Program-made: the position numbers and the translations under genes | Notes under the pieces: model-generated | Seen by the model: only the letters and a program-made list of their open reading frames with translations | What the model was told of the DNA's origin: nothing | Databases searched by the model: none | Assembly (NCBI GenBank): GCA_024304875.1 | Contig: JAMWZF010000178.1 | Coordinates: 1 to 6,452 of the forward strand | DNA length: 6,452 nt | Source of the DNA: Paracoccaceae bacterium | Lineage (GTDB): Bacteria > Pseudomonadota > Alphaproteobacteria > Rhodobacterales > Rhodobacteraceae | Direction: 5' to 3' | In this document: in pieces, positions 1 through 5,651 of the stretch | How the letters are laid out: each line of letters opens with the position of its first letter | How positions within the stretch are numbered: position 1 is the stretch's first letter

Positions 1-225
1 CAGGGGCGTCGGCAGCATCATCGCCGCCCCCATCAGCGCCCACATGGCCCAGAGGCCCGGCAGACCTGCCGACGCCCCTGGGGCGCAGAGCGCGGCCCAG
101 AGGCCGGTGCCGGGCTGCGCGGCGAAAAGGACCAGCCATGCAGCGGCCAGCAAGGCAAAGAGCGCCAGCCAGTGGCCGCCCCGCATCCCCCTCAGACGGG
201 CGCCGATGCCTGCTAATTCCTCCAT
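1..225 (-). CDS. DUF2182-like membrane protein, N-terminal 75 residues (cut by window edge)
   Basis: Only the first 75 codons are inside the window; the frame stays open to the left edge. The peptide has a short cytoplasmic lead with basic residues (R10, R12, R15), a first hydrophobic helix at about residues 19-36, and then a Trp/Met-rich segment WAMWALMGAAMMLPT at residues 59-73. That last motif is what I associate with the DUF2182 family of multi-helix, putatively metal-binding membrane proteins, whose function is not established. The start is the ATG at 223-225. A second in-frame ATG at 184-186 has a G-rich stretch directly before it, but starting there would leave fewer basic residues ahead of the first helix. 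The gene is divergent from the solute-binding protein gene, with a shared upstream region of about 110 bp. Family assignment is moderately sure; function is unknown. Confidence 0.68.
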   Translation of the reverse strand, partial: MEELAGIGARLRGMRGGHWLALFALLAAAWLVLFAAQPGTGLWAALCAPGASAGLPGLWAMWALMGAAMMLPTPL

Positions 226-271
226 GCCCAATCTGTGACCGGCCCCGGTGGCGGGTGCAAGACCCACCCCC

Positions 272-299
272 TTGCGGTCACCCACGCCCATGCTAGCGT
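272..299 (+). promoter_or_regulatory. Candidate sigma-70 promoter for the solute-binding protein gene
   Basis: TTGCGG at 272-277 and TAGCGT at 294-299 are separated by 16 bp and lie 38 bp upstream of the ATG at 338. The -35 element matches the TTG core. The -10 element is weak by E. coli standards, but the same hexamer recurs upstream of the gene at 2330. This is inferred from spacing and sequence only. Confidence 0.35.
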
Positions 300-337
300 T
301 CCAGCCGGGACAAACACTCATCAGGGACCAGACCCGC

Positions 338-1381
338 ATGACCAAACACCTTCTCGGCTCCGTCGCCATCGCCGCGATCGCCGCCCCCGCCCTCGCCCAG
401 GACGCCGACCTGCTCGTCCTGTCCTATTCCGGCTACGAGGACCCCGCCTATCACACCGCCTACACCGAGGCGCATGGCGACGATCCGACCTTCAGCTTCT
501 TCGGCGACGAGGAAGAGGCCTTCCAGAAGATCGTCTCGGGCTTCCAGGCCGATACCGCGCACATCTGCGCCGGCTCGGTGACCAAATGGGTCGAGGCCGG
601 GATCATCGAGCCCTGGGACACGTCGAAGATCGACGCCTTCGCCGACCTCAATACCGACCTGACCGGCACCTCCGTGACCTCCGGCACCGAAGAGCTCTAC
701 TTCCTGCCGGCCGACTTCGGCTCCACCGCGATCGCCTACAACCCCGAGGAAGTGGGCGAGGAGGCAGTGCAGACCCTCGATGTCTTCAAGGACCCGGCCT
801 ACGCCGGCCGGATGACCATCCCCGACAACGTCGACGACGCCTACGCGCTGGCCTACCTCGCCACCGGCGTGACCGACTGGTCGACCGCCACGGACGAGCA
901 GTTCGAGGCCGCCTCGCAGTTCCTGCGCGACATCCACCCGAACCTGCGCGCCTACTGGGGCGACGCGGCCGAGCTGTCGCAGCTGATGGCGACGGGCGAG
1001 ATCCTGATCTCCTGGGCCTGGAACGAGACCTACCCGACCCTGCGTGACGAGGGCCACCCGGTCGCCTTCGAGCGCGAGCCGGAGGAGGGGTCGTCCCTCT
1101 GGGTTTGCGGCTTCGTCAACCTGGTCGACGGACCGGGGTCCGAGGACAAGGTCTACGACTACGTGAATGCCTTCCTCTCCGACACCAGCGCCGTGCCGCT
1201 GATGGAGAACGGCTTCGGCACCGCCAACCAGGCGGCGCTGGTCGATACCTTCTCGGACGAGGACCTGGAGGCCGCGGGCCTCGAGCCGATCGACGCGCCG
1301 GTGCTGGCCCAACTGCCGATCCCGCAGGAGCTGCGCGAGAAGCATTCCGAGACCTTCGAACTGATCAAGGCCGGCTTCTGA
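338..1381 (+). CDS. Periplasmic solute-binding protein of an ABC transporter, PotD/PotF (polyamine) type
   Basis: A 347-residue exported protein. Residues 1-20 form a Sec signal peptide (basic start, hydrophobic core, PALA cleavage box), so the mature protein starts at Gln21. The mature part reads like the spermidine/putrescine-type binding proteins: an opening beta strand LLVLSYSGY, an ADFGSTAIAYNPEEV strand-loop after the first lobe, a GEILISWAWNE segment at 220-230 and a C-terminal helix. Such proteins capture a small organic solute in the periplasm and deliver it to an ABC permease. The ligand cannot be told from sequence. Two cysteines (C77, C257) could pair. The ATG at 338 was preferred to one 90 bp upstream because it begins the signal peptide and has AGGGA about 11 bp upstream. 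No permease or ATPase gene adjoins it, and a terminator follows at once, so it is probably transcribed alone. Confidence 0.85.
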   Translation: MTKHLLGSVAIAAIAAPALAQDADLLVLSYSGYEDPAYHTAYTEAHGDDPTFSFFGDEEEAFQKIVSGFQADTAHICAGSVTKWVEAGIIEPWDTSKIDAFADLNTDLTGTSVTSGTEELYFLPADFGSTAIAYNPEEVGEEAVQTLDVFKDPAYAGRMTIPDNVDDAYALAYLATGVTDWSTATDEQFEAASQFLRDIHPNLRAYWGDAAELSQLMATGEILISWAWNETYPTLRDEGHPVAFEREPEEGSSLWVCGFVNLVDGPGSEDKVYDYVNAFLSDTSAVPLMENGFGTANQAALVDTFSDEDLEAAGLEPIDAPVLAQLPIPQELREKHSETFELIKAGF

Positions 1382-1409
1382 TCCGACCGGGTCCGAGTTG
1401 ACCGCATCG

Positions 1410-1441
1410 CGCCCCGCCCCTGCGGCGGGGCGTTTTCGTTT
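1410..1441 (+). terminator. Intrinsic terminator after the solute-binding protein gene
   Basis: A perfect 9-bp inverted repeat, CGCCCCGCC at 1410-1418 and GGCGGGGCG at 1424-1432 with a 5-nt loop, is followed by TTTTCGTTT. It lies 28 bp beyond the stop codon. A very stable GC stem with a T tract is the classical rho-independent form. Confidence 0.88.
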
Positions 1442-1508
1442 CCGCCGGTGATCCGTGCGGCACAGGGCCCCGTATCCCTTGCAGGTTTGACAGAAAGACG
1501 TGCCCGCA

Positions 1509-1862
1509 ATGGACATACTCGACACCGTCATCGCCCTCGTCTCCATCGGCTTCGGGCTGATCGGCTGGCTGGCGCCGGCCTACACGATGGATGTGCTCGA
1601 CCTGCGGCCGGGCCCCTCGCCGATGGGACCCTCCGAGGTTCGGGCGGCTTCGGGCGCGCTCTTCGTCGGCCTCGGCCTTGGTGTCCTGTGGCTCGGCACG
1701 CCGACCGCGGTTGCGATGCTCGGCTTCGCCTGGGGCGGCGCGGCGGTCGGCCGGGCGACCTCCCTCGCCCTGGACGGGGCCACCACGCGCAAGTGGGGGT
1801 TCTTCGTGGTCGAGGCCGTGGTGGCGGCCCTCGCGCTCTGGGCCGGCTTCGCCGCCTCCTGA
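1509..1862 (+). CDS. DUF4345-like small integral membrane protein
   Basis: A 117-residue, very hydrophobic protein with about four membrane helices, near residues 4-24, 44-62, 65-82 and 96-116. The segment SEVRAASGALFVGLGLGVLW between helices 1 and 2 resembles the conserved Glu-Arg-Ala...Gly motif of DUF4345 proteins, which are short four-helix proteins of unknown function. The ATG at 1509 is chosen because AGAAAGA at 1492-1498 lies 10 bp upstream. The in-frame GTG at 1500 would leave only 1 bp after that site. It follows the terminator of the preceding gene, so it needs its own promoter, which I could not locate with confidence. No terminator is visible between it and the tmRNA promoter. Function is not known. 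Confidence 0.75.
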   Translation: MDILDTVIALVSIGFGLIGWLAPAYTMDVLDLRPGPSPMGPSEVRAASGALFVGLGLGVLWLGTPTAVAMLGFAWGGAAVGRATSLALDGATTRKWGFFVVEAVVAALALWAGFAAS

Positions 1863-1878
1863 CCCCGGCGCGCGAGTC

Positions 1879-1907
1879 TTGCCAACGGCCCACCGCGCCC
1901 CTATGTC
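1879..1907 (+). promoter_or_regulatory. Probable sigma-70 promoter of the tmRNA gene
   Basis: TTGCCA at 1879-1884 and TATGTC at 1902-1907 are exactly 17 bp apart. Transcription would begin near G1914, which is the first base of a hairpin leading into the acceptor piece. The fit of spacing and start site to the RNA gene makes this the best-supported promoter in the window. Confidence 0.65.
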
Positions 1908-1913
1908 TGGAGT

Positions 1914-1992
1914 GTCCCGCAAGGGACTATGGACATAAACGCGCTCGTAATAAGCGGATCGGACCCGGGGGCGGTACCCGGCGGCTCCACCA
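1914..1992 (+). ncRNA. ssrA: tmRNA acceptor piece (3' half of the tRNA-like domain)
   Basis: The piece starts with a small hairpin, GTCCC (1914-1918), GCAA tetraloop, GGGAC (1923-1927), at the predicted transcription start. It ends with a T-arm-like hairpin, CCGGG (1966-1970), loop GGCGGTA (1971-1977), CCCGG (1978-1982), then the 3' acceptor strand and an encoded CCA at 1990-1992. The loop lacks the usual TTCGA of tRNA T-loops. From memory this also occurs in other alphaproteobacterial two-piece tmRNAs. GCGCTCGT at 1941-1948 can pair imperfectly with ACGAACGT at 2034-2041 (one A-C mismatch, one wobble at the end), a plausible contact between the two pieces. The mature 5' end may lie a little downstream of 1914. 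Confidence 0.85.
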
Positions 1993-2015
1993 AACACCCG
2001 GCGTTGGCGGGACAT

Positions 2016-2226
2016 GGGGCCGAAACAGGATCGACGAACGTCTAAAGGGGTTTGCTTTGTCCCGGTGAGGTACCACCGTTATCGGTCCGACATGCATAAT
2101 TGCCAACGACAATCATGCTCCGGTCGCCGTTGCTGCGTAAGCAGTAACGAACACCGAAATTTAAGCCCTTGCGCCTAGCAGCGTAAGGCGGGGTTCGCAG
2201 GCACCTGGCAACAGAAGCCTGCACTT
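2016..2226 (+). ncRNA. ssrA: tmRNA coding piece (mRNA-like part)
   Basis: It begins at GGGG (2016), the 5' acceptor strand of the tRNA-like domain. Visible helices include CGGTG (2063-2067) with CACCG (2074-2078), in the place expected for the pseudoknot before the tag. A 7-bp helix at 2167-2173 and 2182-2188 lies after the tag, and a final hairpin has arms GCAGGC (2197-2202) and GCCTGC (2217-2222). The CCTGGCAACAGAA loop of the last hairpin resembles the 3' portion of other alphaproteobacterial coding pieces as I remember them. The length, about 210 nt, is reasonable for this class. Confidence 0.88.
2102..2140 (+). other. ssrA: tmRNA tag reading frame, ANDNHAPVAVAA then stop
   Basis: Translation resumes at GCC (2102-2104) and runs for 12 codons to TAA (2138-2140). 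With the alanine carried by the tmRNA itself, the tag added to stalled proteins would be AANDNHAPVAVAA. The AANDN start and the small hydrophobic C-terminus (AVAA) are hallmarks of alphaproteobacterial tags; the terminal residues are what ClpXP-type proteases recognise. CATAAT just before the resume codon matches the A/T-rich setting expected there. Confidence 0.95.
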
Positions 2227-2240
2227 TCCCTCTTCTTCTC
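2197..2240 (+). terminator. ssrA: Possible terminator at the end of the tmRNA gene
   Basis: The last hairpin of the coding piece (6-bp arms at 2197-2202 and 2217-2222) is followed by a pyrimidine-rich run, ACTTTCCCTCTTCTTC. The T content is broken by C, so this is a weak intrinsic terminator. Part of the stem belongs to the mature RNA. The remaining 2241-2329 holds only the leader of the next gene. Confidence 0.4.
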
Positions 2241-2268
2241 CGTCTCTCGCGCTCCGGTCGAATCCGTC

Positions 2269-2297
2269 TTCCCGACCCCGCGAAACGGCTCTAGCGT
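2269..2297 (+). promoter_or_regulatory. Candidate promoter for the phytochelatin-synthase-like gene
   Basis: TAGCGT at 2292-2297 is the same hexamer found at the proposed -10 element of the solute-binding protein gene, and lies 32 bp before the ATG at 2330. A poor -35 match, TTCCCG at 2269-2274, sits 17 bp upstream of it. The support is only the shared hexamer and spacing. Confidence 0.28.
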
Positions 2298-2329
2298 CGC
2301 GCAGTTTCATCCTGTTCCGGAGCCTGCCC

Positions 2330-3076
2330 ATGCGCCACCTTCTCCTCACCGCCGCCCTCGCCGCCCTGCCCTCCCTCGCCCATGCCGAGGACGAGGATTA
2401 CCCCAAGCTCGGCCCCGACGCCGTGTCGCTCACCGAGGCGGTGGACTACCTGCGGGCCAGCGCCGCCCCCGACTACTGGGCCTTCTCTCCCTTCACCAAG
2501 CCGCAGTTCACCACCTCGGCCTGTTCCATCGCTGCGGTGACCGCCGCGATCAACGGGTTGAACGGGCTGCCGGAAATGGCCTCTCAGACCGTCATGAGCC
2601 AGCAAGAGCTGCTGGAGGCCGCCGGCGATCCGCTCTGGGCCGAGCTTTCGGCCGAGGGCGGCGACGGCGTGACCTTCGCCCAGCTCGTCACCTTCTCGGA
2701 GATGGCCGCCACCGCGGCCGGGCCTGACGGCGCGACCGTCGAAAGCTGGCAGCCTGCATCGACCGAAGACATCGACACCCTCCGCGCCGCCCTTGCCGCC
2801 AACGAGCAGAGCGCCGACGACGCCCTGCTGATCTACTTCAACCAGGGCGTCGTGACCGGCGACTGGGACGGCCCCCACGTCTCACTCATCGGGGCCTACG
2901 ACGCCGAGGCGGACCAGGTCCTGATTCTCGAGGTCGACCAGGAGTGGTACATCCCCTACTGGACCTCCGTGCCCGTCCTGCTGGACGCCATGCTCAAGCC
3001 GACCTCGGCCGAGCACGGGGTCCTCGAAGGCGAAACTGGCGGCTTCGTGAAAATCGCCCGGCCCGCCGCCGCTTGA
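2330..3076 (+). CDS. Secreted phytochelatin-synthase-like papain-fold enzyme
   Basis: A 248-residue protein with a signal peptide (residues 1-19, AHA cleavage box), so it acts in the periplasm or outside the cell. The mature part resembles the catalytic domain of phytochelatin synthase (papain-like, clan CA). The nucleophile is probably C65 in FTTSACSIAAV, with H183 in GPHVSLIGAYD and D203 in ILEVDQEWYIPYW; N171 in YFNQG matches a conserved position before the His. Plant enzymes transfer gamma-Glu-Cys between glutathione molecules to make metal-binding phytochelatins. Short bacterial relatives with only the catalytic domain, as here, mostly cleave the glycine from glutathione. Substrate is inferred, not shown. 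The start has GGAG (2319-2322) 7 bp upstream. It follows ssrA and is 31 bp ahead of the DUF1194 gene, so the two may be co-transcribed. Confidence 0.85.
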   Translation: MRHLLLTAALAALPSLAHAEDEDYPKLGPDAVSLTEAVDYLRASAAPDYWAFSPFTKPQFTTSACSIAAVTAAINGLNGLPEMASQTVMSQQELLEAAGDPLWAELSAEGGDGVTFAQLVTFSEMAATAAGPDGATVESWQPASTEDIDTLRAALAANEQSADDALLIYFNQGVVTGDWDGPHVSLIGAYDAEADQVLILEVDQEWYIPYWTSVPVLLDAMLKPTSAEHGVLEGETGGFVKIARPAAA

Positions 3077-3107
3077 TCGGCCGAGCGGGGACGGCGACAC
3101 TCGGCGC

Positions 3108-3758
3108 ATGAAAGCGCTCGCCCTTGCCGCCGCCCTCGCCCTGGCCCCTGCCCTGTCCCGGGCCTGCGACACGGCGCTGATCCTCACGATCGACGTCTCG
3201 AACTCCATCGACGTGGCCGAGTACCGGCTTCAGACCGACGGCCTCGCCGATGCCCTGGCGGACCCCGAGGTCATCGAGGCGCTGGTGCAGGGCGAGGTGG
3301 CCCTGTCGGTCATCCAGTGGTCCGGCGTGGACCGTCAGCAGGTCTCGATCCCCTGGACCCAGGTGACGACCCGCGAGGACGCCATCGGCCTGTCGGTCCG
3401 CGCCCGGATGATGGAGCGGGCCTTCACCCTGTCGGACACGGCGCCAGGAGAGGCCATCGCCTTTTCGCTCGCCCATTTCGCCGGCGCGCCGGACTGCGAA
3501 CGCAGGGTCATCGACGTTTCCGGCGACGGCACCCCCAACGCGGGACGGGACGTCCGGCAGGTCGTGGCGCGGGCCGAGCGGGCGGGGGTCACGATCAACG
3601 GCATCGCGATCGAGGGCATGGGCCTGGCCATCACCACCTACTACAGCCGGTCGATCATCACCCGCGACGGCTTCGTCATCACGGCGCGCGGGCACCGGGA
3701 ATACCCCGAGGCGATCCGGCGCAAGATCCTGCGCGAGGTCAGCCGCATCCTCGGCTGA
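3108..3758 (+). CDS. Exported DUF1194 protein (von Willebrand factor A-like)
   Basis: A 216-residue protein with a signal peptide of about 19 residues; the mature chain would start at Cys20. The lipobox is poor (SRAC, with Arg before Ala), so it is more likely soluble than a lipoprotein. The domain is a von Willebrand factor A fold of the DUF1194 type. It has a metal-ion-dependent adhesion site with D29-x-S31-x-S33, a likely third ligand T111 in DTAPGEAI, and D140 in VSGDGTPN. C20 and C130 could form a disulfide. The second half keeps the strand-helix pattern (INGIAIEG near 163-170) and ends in a basic helix. Such proteins bind Mg2+ or Mn2+ and usually mediate protein contacts; the partner is unknown. 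The ribosome-binding site is weak, which suits translation coupled to the preceding gene. It converges on the nuo-side lipoprotein gene. Confidence 0.85.
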   Translation: MKALALAAALALAPALSRACDTALILTIDVSNSIDVAEYRLQTDGLADALADPEVIEALVQGEVALSVIQWSGVDRQQVSIPWTQVTTREDAIGLSVRARMMERAFTLSDTAPGEAIAFSLAHFAGAPDCERRVIDVSGDGTPNAGRDVRQVVARAERAGVTINGIAIEGMGLAITTYYSRSIITRDGFVITARGHREYPEAIRRKILREVSRILG

Positions 3759-3858
3759 GCACCGGCAGGGGACCGACCGTGGCAGGTGTTCGCCGTCGAC
3801 CGCTCAGCCCGGCCGGACAACGGCCCGTCAAACAAGGCGACCTGTGCAGCAAGGGATG

Positions 3859-4293
3859 CTAGGCGAGGAAGCTGCCGACGCGCGTGCCCGCCTGGACCTG
3901 GGCCTGGCCGTAGGCGCAGAAGGAGCCCGGATCGTCCTGCCGGACGCCGGCGCTGGTCAGGTCGGCCGCGCCCGAGGCGGCGATCTGGTCGGGGGTCATG
4001 GCCTGCTGGGCGGCAAGCAGATCCTGCGCCGTCACGCCGGCAGAGACCATCTGTTCGACGAACCCCTGGACAAGCACGTCGGTCGAGGTCCGAAGGGCAA
4101 GCGTCGGACATTCCTGAGCGATCTGCTCGGCCACGTAGGCGTCCTTGGCGAAGGCCTGGAATTGCTGGGTCACCTGCGCCCCGGTCGGGCCGCCGCCACC
4201 GCCACCGCCGCTGCCACCGCCGGTCGGTCCGGTCTGGACGCAGGCCGAAAGGCCGAGGCCCCCGATCAGTACGGCACTTCGGATCATCGTCAT
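3859..4293 (-). CDS. Small glycine-linker lipoprotein resembling DUF5333
   Basis: A 144-residue protein. A short signal peptide ends in the lipobox LSAC, with the lipid-bearing cysteine at C18. A glycine-rich linker of about 17 residues (22-38) follows, then a compact mainly helical domain with two cysteines, C62 (IAQECPTLA) and C126 (SFCAYGQAQV), that could form a disulfide. The domain pattern, with a mid Cys and a C-terminal Cys-Ala-x-Gly segment, resembles DUF5333, a family I associate with nuo clusters of Rhodobacteraceae; the match is by eye. The start is the first of two close ATGs, since AGGGAGGA (4301-4308) sits 7 bp upstream of it. The gene follows nuoF by 46 bp and is last in the leftward series. 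It would be anchored to a membrane facing the periplasm, on the side opposite to NuoF. Its role is unknown. Confidence 0.72.
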   Translation of the reverse strand: MTMIRSAVLIGGLGLSACVQTGPTGGGSGGGGGGGPTGAQVTQQFQAFAKDAYVAEQIAQECPTLALRTSTDVLVQGFVEQMVSAGVTAQDLLAAQQAMTPDQIAASGAADLTSAGVRQDDPGSFCAYGQAQVQAGTRVGSFLA

Positions 4294-4339
4294 CGGTCTG
4301 TCCTCCCTGTCTGCTCTTGTCGGGTCGAGGCGGGACCGG

Positions 4340-5620
4340 TCATTCGGCGGCGATCTGGGTCCCCTTGATCCGGTCCTCGATCACGTCCCGGAAGTTCTTG
4401 ATCAGGCCCTGGATCGGCCAGGCCGCGGCGTCGCCGAGGGCGCAGATCGTGTGGCCTTCCACCTGCTTGGTGACCTCGAAGAGCATGTCGATTTCCTCGA
4501 CGCTCGCCTCGCCCTTCACCAGCCGGTCCATCACCCGCATCATCCAGCCGGTGCCTTCCCGGCAGGGGGTGCACTGGCCGCAGCTTTCGTGCTTGTAGAA
4601 CTTCGAGAGCCGCCAGATCGCCTTGATGATGTCGGTGCTCTTGTCCATCACGATCACCGCCGCGGTGCCGAGGCCGGAGCCGAGCTCGTTGCGCAGGTAA
4701 TCGAAGTCCATCGTGGCATCGCGCATCTTCTCGCCGCGCACGCAGGGCACGGAGGAGCCGCCCGGGATCACCGCCAGAAGGTTGTCCCAGCCGCCGCGGA
4801 TGCCGCCGCAGTGTTTCTCGATCAACTCCTCGAAGCTGATGGACATGGCCTCTTCGACCACGCAGGGGTGGTTGACGTGGCCCGAAACCGCGAACAGCTT
4901 CGTCCCCGCGTTGTTCTGCCGCCCGAAGGAGGCGAACCAGGACGCCCCGCGCCGCAGGATGGTCGGCACGACGGCTATGGATTCGACGTTGTTCACCGTG
5001 GTCGGGCAGCCGTAGAGGCCCGCGCCCGCCGGGAACGGCGGCTTCATCCGGGGCATGCCCTTCTTGCCCTCGAGGCTCTCCAGCAGCGCCGTTTCCTCGC
5101 CGCAGATGTATGCCCCCGCGCCGTGGGCGAGGTAGAGGTCGAAATCCCAGCCCGAGCCGCAGGCGTTGCGGCCGATCAGCCCGTCCTCGTAGGCCTCGTC
5201 GATGGCGGCCTGCAGGGCCTCGCGCTCGCGGATGTATTCGCCGCGGATGTAGATGTAGCAGGCATGGGCCTGCATCGCGAAGGAGGCGATCAGGCAGCCC
5301 TCGACCAGCGTGTGCGGGTCGTGGCGCATGATCTCGCGGTCCTTGCAGGTGCCGGGTTCGGATTCGTCGGCGTTGACCACGAGGTAGGCGGGCCGGCCGT
5401 CGCTTTCCTTGGGCATGAAGGACCACTTGAGACCCGTGGGGAAGCCCGCGCCGCCCCGGCCGCGCAGTCCGGAGGCCTTCATCTCGTCGACGATCCAGTC
5501 GCGGCCCTTGCCGAGGATGTCCTTGGTCCCGTCCCAGTGGCCACGGGCCTTGGCCCCGGCGAGGGAGCGGTCGTGCATCCCGTAGATGTTGGTGAAGATG
5601 CGGTCTTCGTCCTTGAGCAT
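4340..5620 (-). CDS. nuoF: NADH-quinone oxidoreductase (complex I) subunit F
   Basis: NuoF is the 51-kDa-type subunit that binds NADH and FMN, takes the hydride from NADH and passes electrons to an iron-sulfur chain. It sits in the peripheral arm on the cytoplasmic side. The 426-residue product is of normal length. It shows the FMN/NADH-binding loop GRGGAGFPTG (54-63), the NADESEPGTCKDRE loop (83-96), the glycine-rich GAGAYICGEETALLES segment (167-182), and the 4Fe-4S (N3) ligands SCGQCTPC with C347, C350 and C353 plus C393 in HTICALGD. The ATG at 5618-5620 is chosen, with AGGGA 7 bp upstream; an in-frame GTG directly before it would leave 4 bp. It lies 31 bp after the DUF5337-like gene. Nothing is missing or broken. 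Confidence 0.98.
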   Translation of the reverse strand: MLKDEDRIFTNIYGMHDRSLAGAKARGHWDGTKDILGKGRDWIVDEMKASGLRGRGGAGFPTGLKWSFMPKESDGRPAYLVVNADESEPGTCKDREIMRHDPHTLVEGCLIASFAMQAHACYIYIRGEYIREREALQAAIDEAYEDGLIGRNACGSGWDFDLYLAHGAGAYICGEETALLESLEGKKGMPRMKPPFPAGAGLYGCPTTVNNVESIAVVPTILRRGASWFASFGRQNNAGTKLFAVSGHVNHPCVVEEAMSISFEELIEKHCGGIRGGWDNLLAVIPGGSSVPCVRGEKMRDATMDFDYLRNELGSGLGTAAVIVMDKSTDIIKAIWRLSKFYKHESCGQCTPCREGTGWMMRVMDRLVKGEASVEEIDMLFEVTKQVEGHTICALGDAAAWPIQGLIKNFRDVIEDRIKGTQIAAE

Positions 5621-5651
5621 CACTCGATCCCTGATCTGCGGCTGGCGCCCG

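Larger units (their letters stand above)
1914..2226 (+). ncRNA. ssrA: Two-piece (circularly permuted) transfer-messenger RNA gene
   Basis: tmRNA, with SmpB, rescues ribosomes stalled on broken messages and appends a degradation tag. The gene has the permuted alphaproteobacterial order: acceptor piece (about 1914-1992), a 23-nt intervening stretch (1993-2015), then the coding piece (2016 to about 2226). The two ends of the tRNA-like domain match: GGGGCCG at 2016-2022 pairs with CGGCTCC at 1982-1988 over 7 bp. This includes a G3-U70 wobble, the identity element for alanyl-tRNA synthetase. The coding piece opens with GGGGCCGAAACAGGATCGAC, very close to the standard tmRNA 5' end, and holds a tag frame ending in stop. 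The precursor must be cut at the intervening stretch to give two RNAs held together by pairing. The outer ends are estimated from the promoter and the last hairpin and may be off by several bases. Confidence 0.95.

Noticed and set aside
248..337. 30-codon N-terminal extension of the solute-binding protein
   Set aside because: The extension is Pro/Arg-rich and would bury the signal peptide. It also covers the proposed promoter. The ATG at 338 gives a normal exported protein.
293..1546. 417-codon open frame on the - strand opposite the solute-binding protein
   Set aside because: It is an antisense shadow caused by high GC at third positions. It runs through the intrinsic terminator and into the next gene, and its product looks like no known family.
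1927..2224. Short - strand frames across the tmRNA region
   Set aside because: They are antisense to the structured RNA, and their products have no recognisable features. The tmRNA explains the region.
3811..3825. GGCCG-GACAA-CGGCC hairpin between the convergent genes as a bidirectional terminator
   Set aside because: The stem is only 5 bp and neither strand has a T tract after it. Rho-dependent termination is possible but cannot be seen in the sequence.
3786..4598. 270-codon + strand frame rich in Arg/Pro/Gly
   Set aside because: It overlaps the lipoprotein and nuoF genes in antisense and has the Arg/Pro composition typical of spurious frames in such DNA.
5621..5623. GTG just upstream as start of nuoF
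   Set aside because: It is 4 bp from the AGGGA site, whereas the ATG at 5618-5620 is 7 bp away and gives the usual N-terminus.
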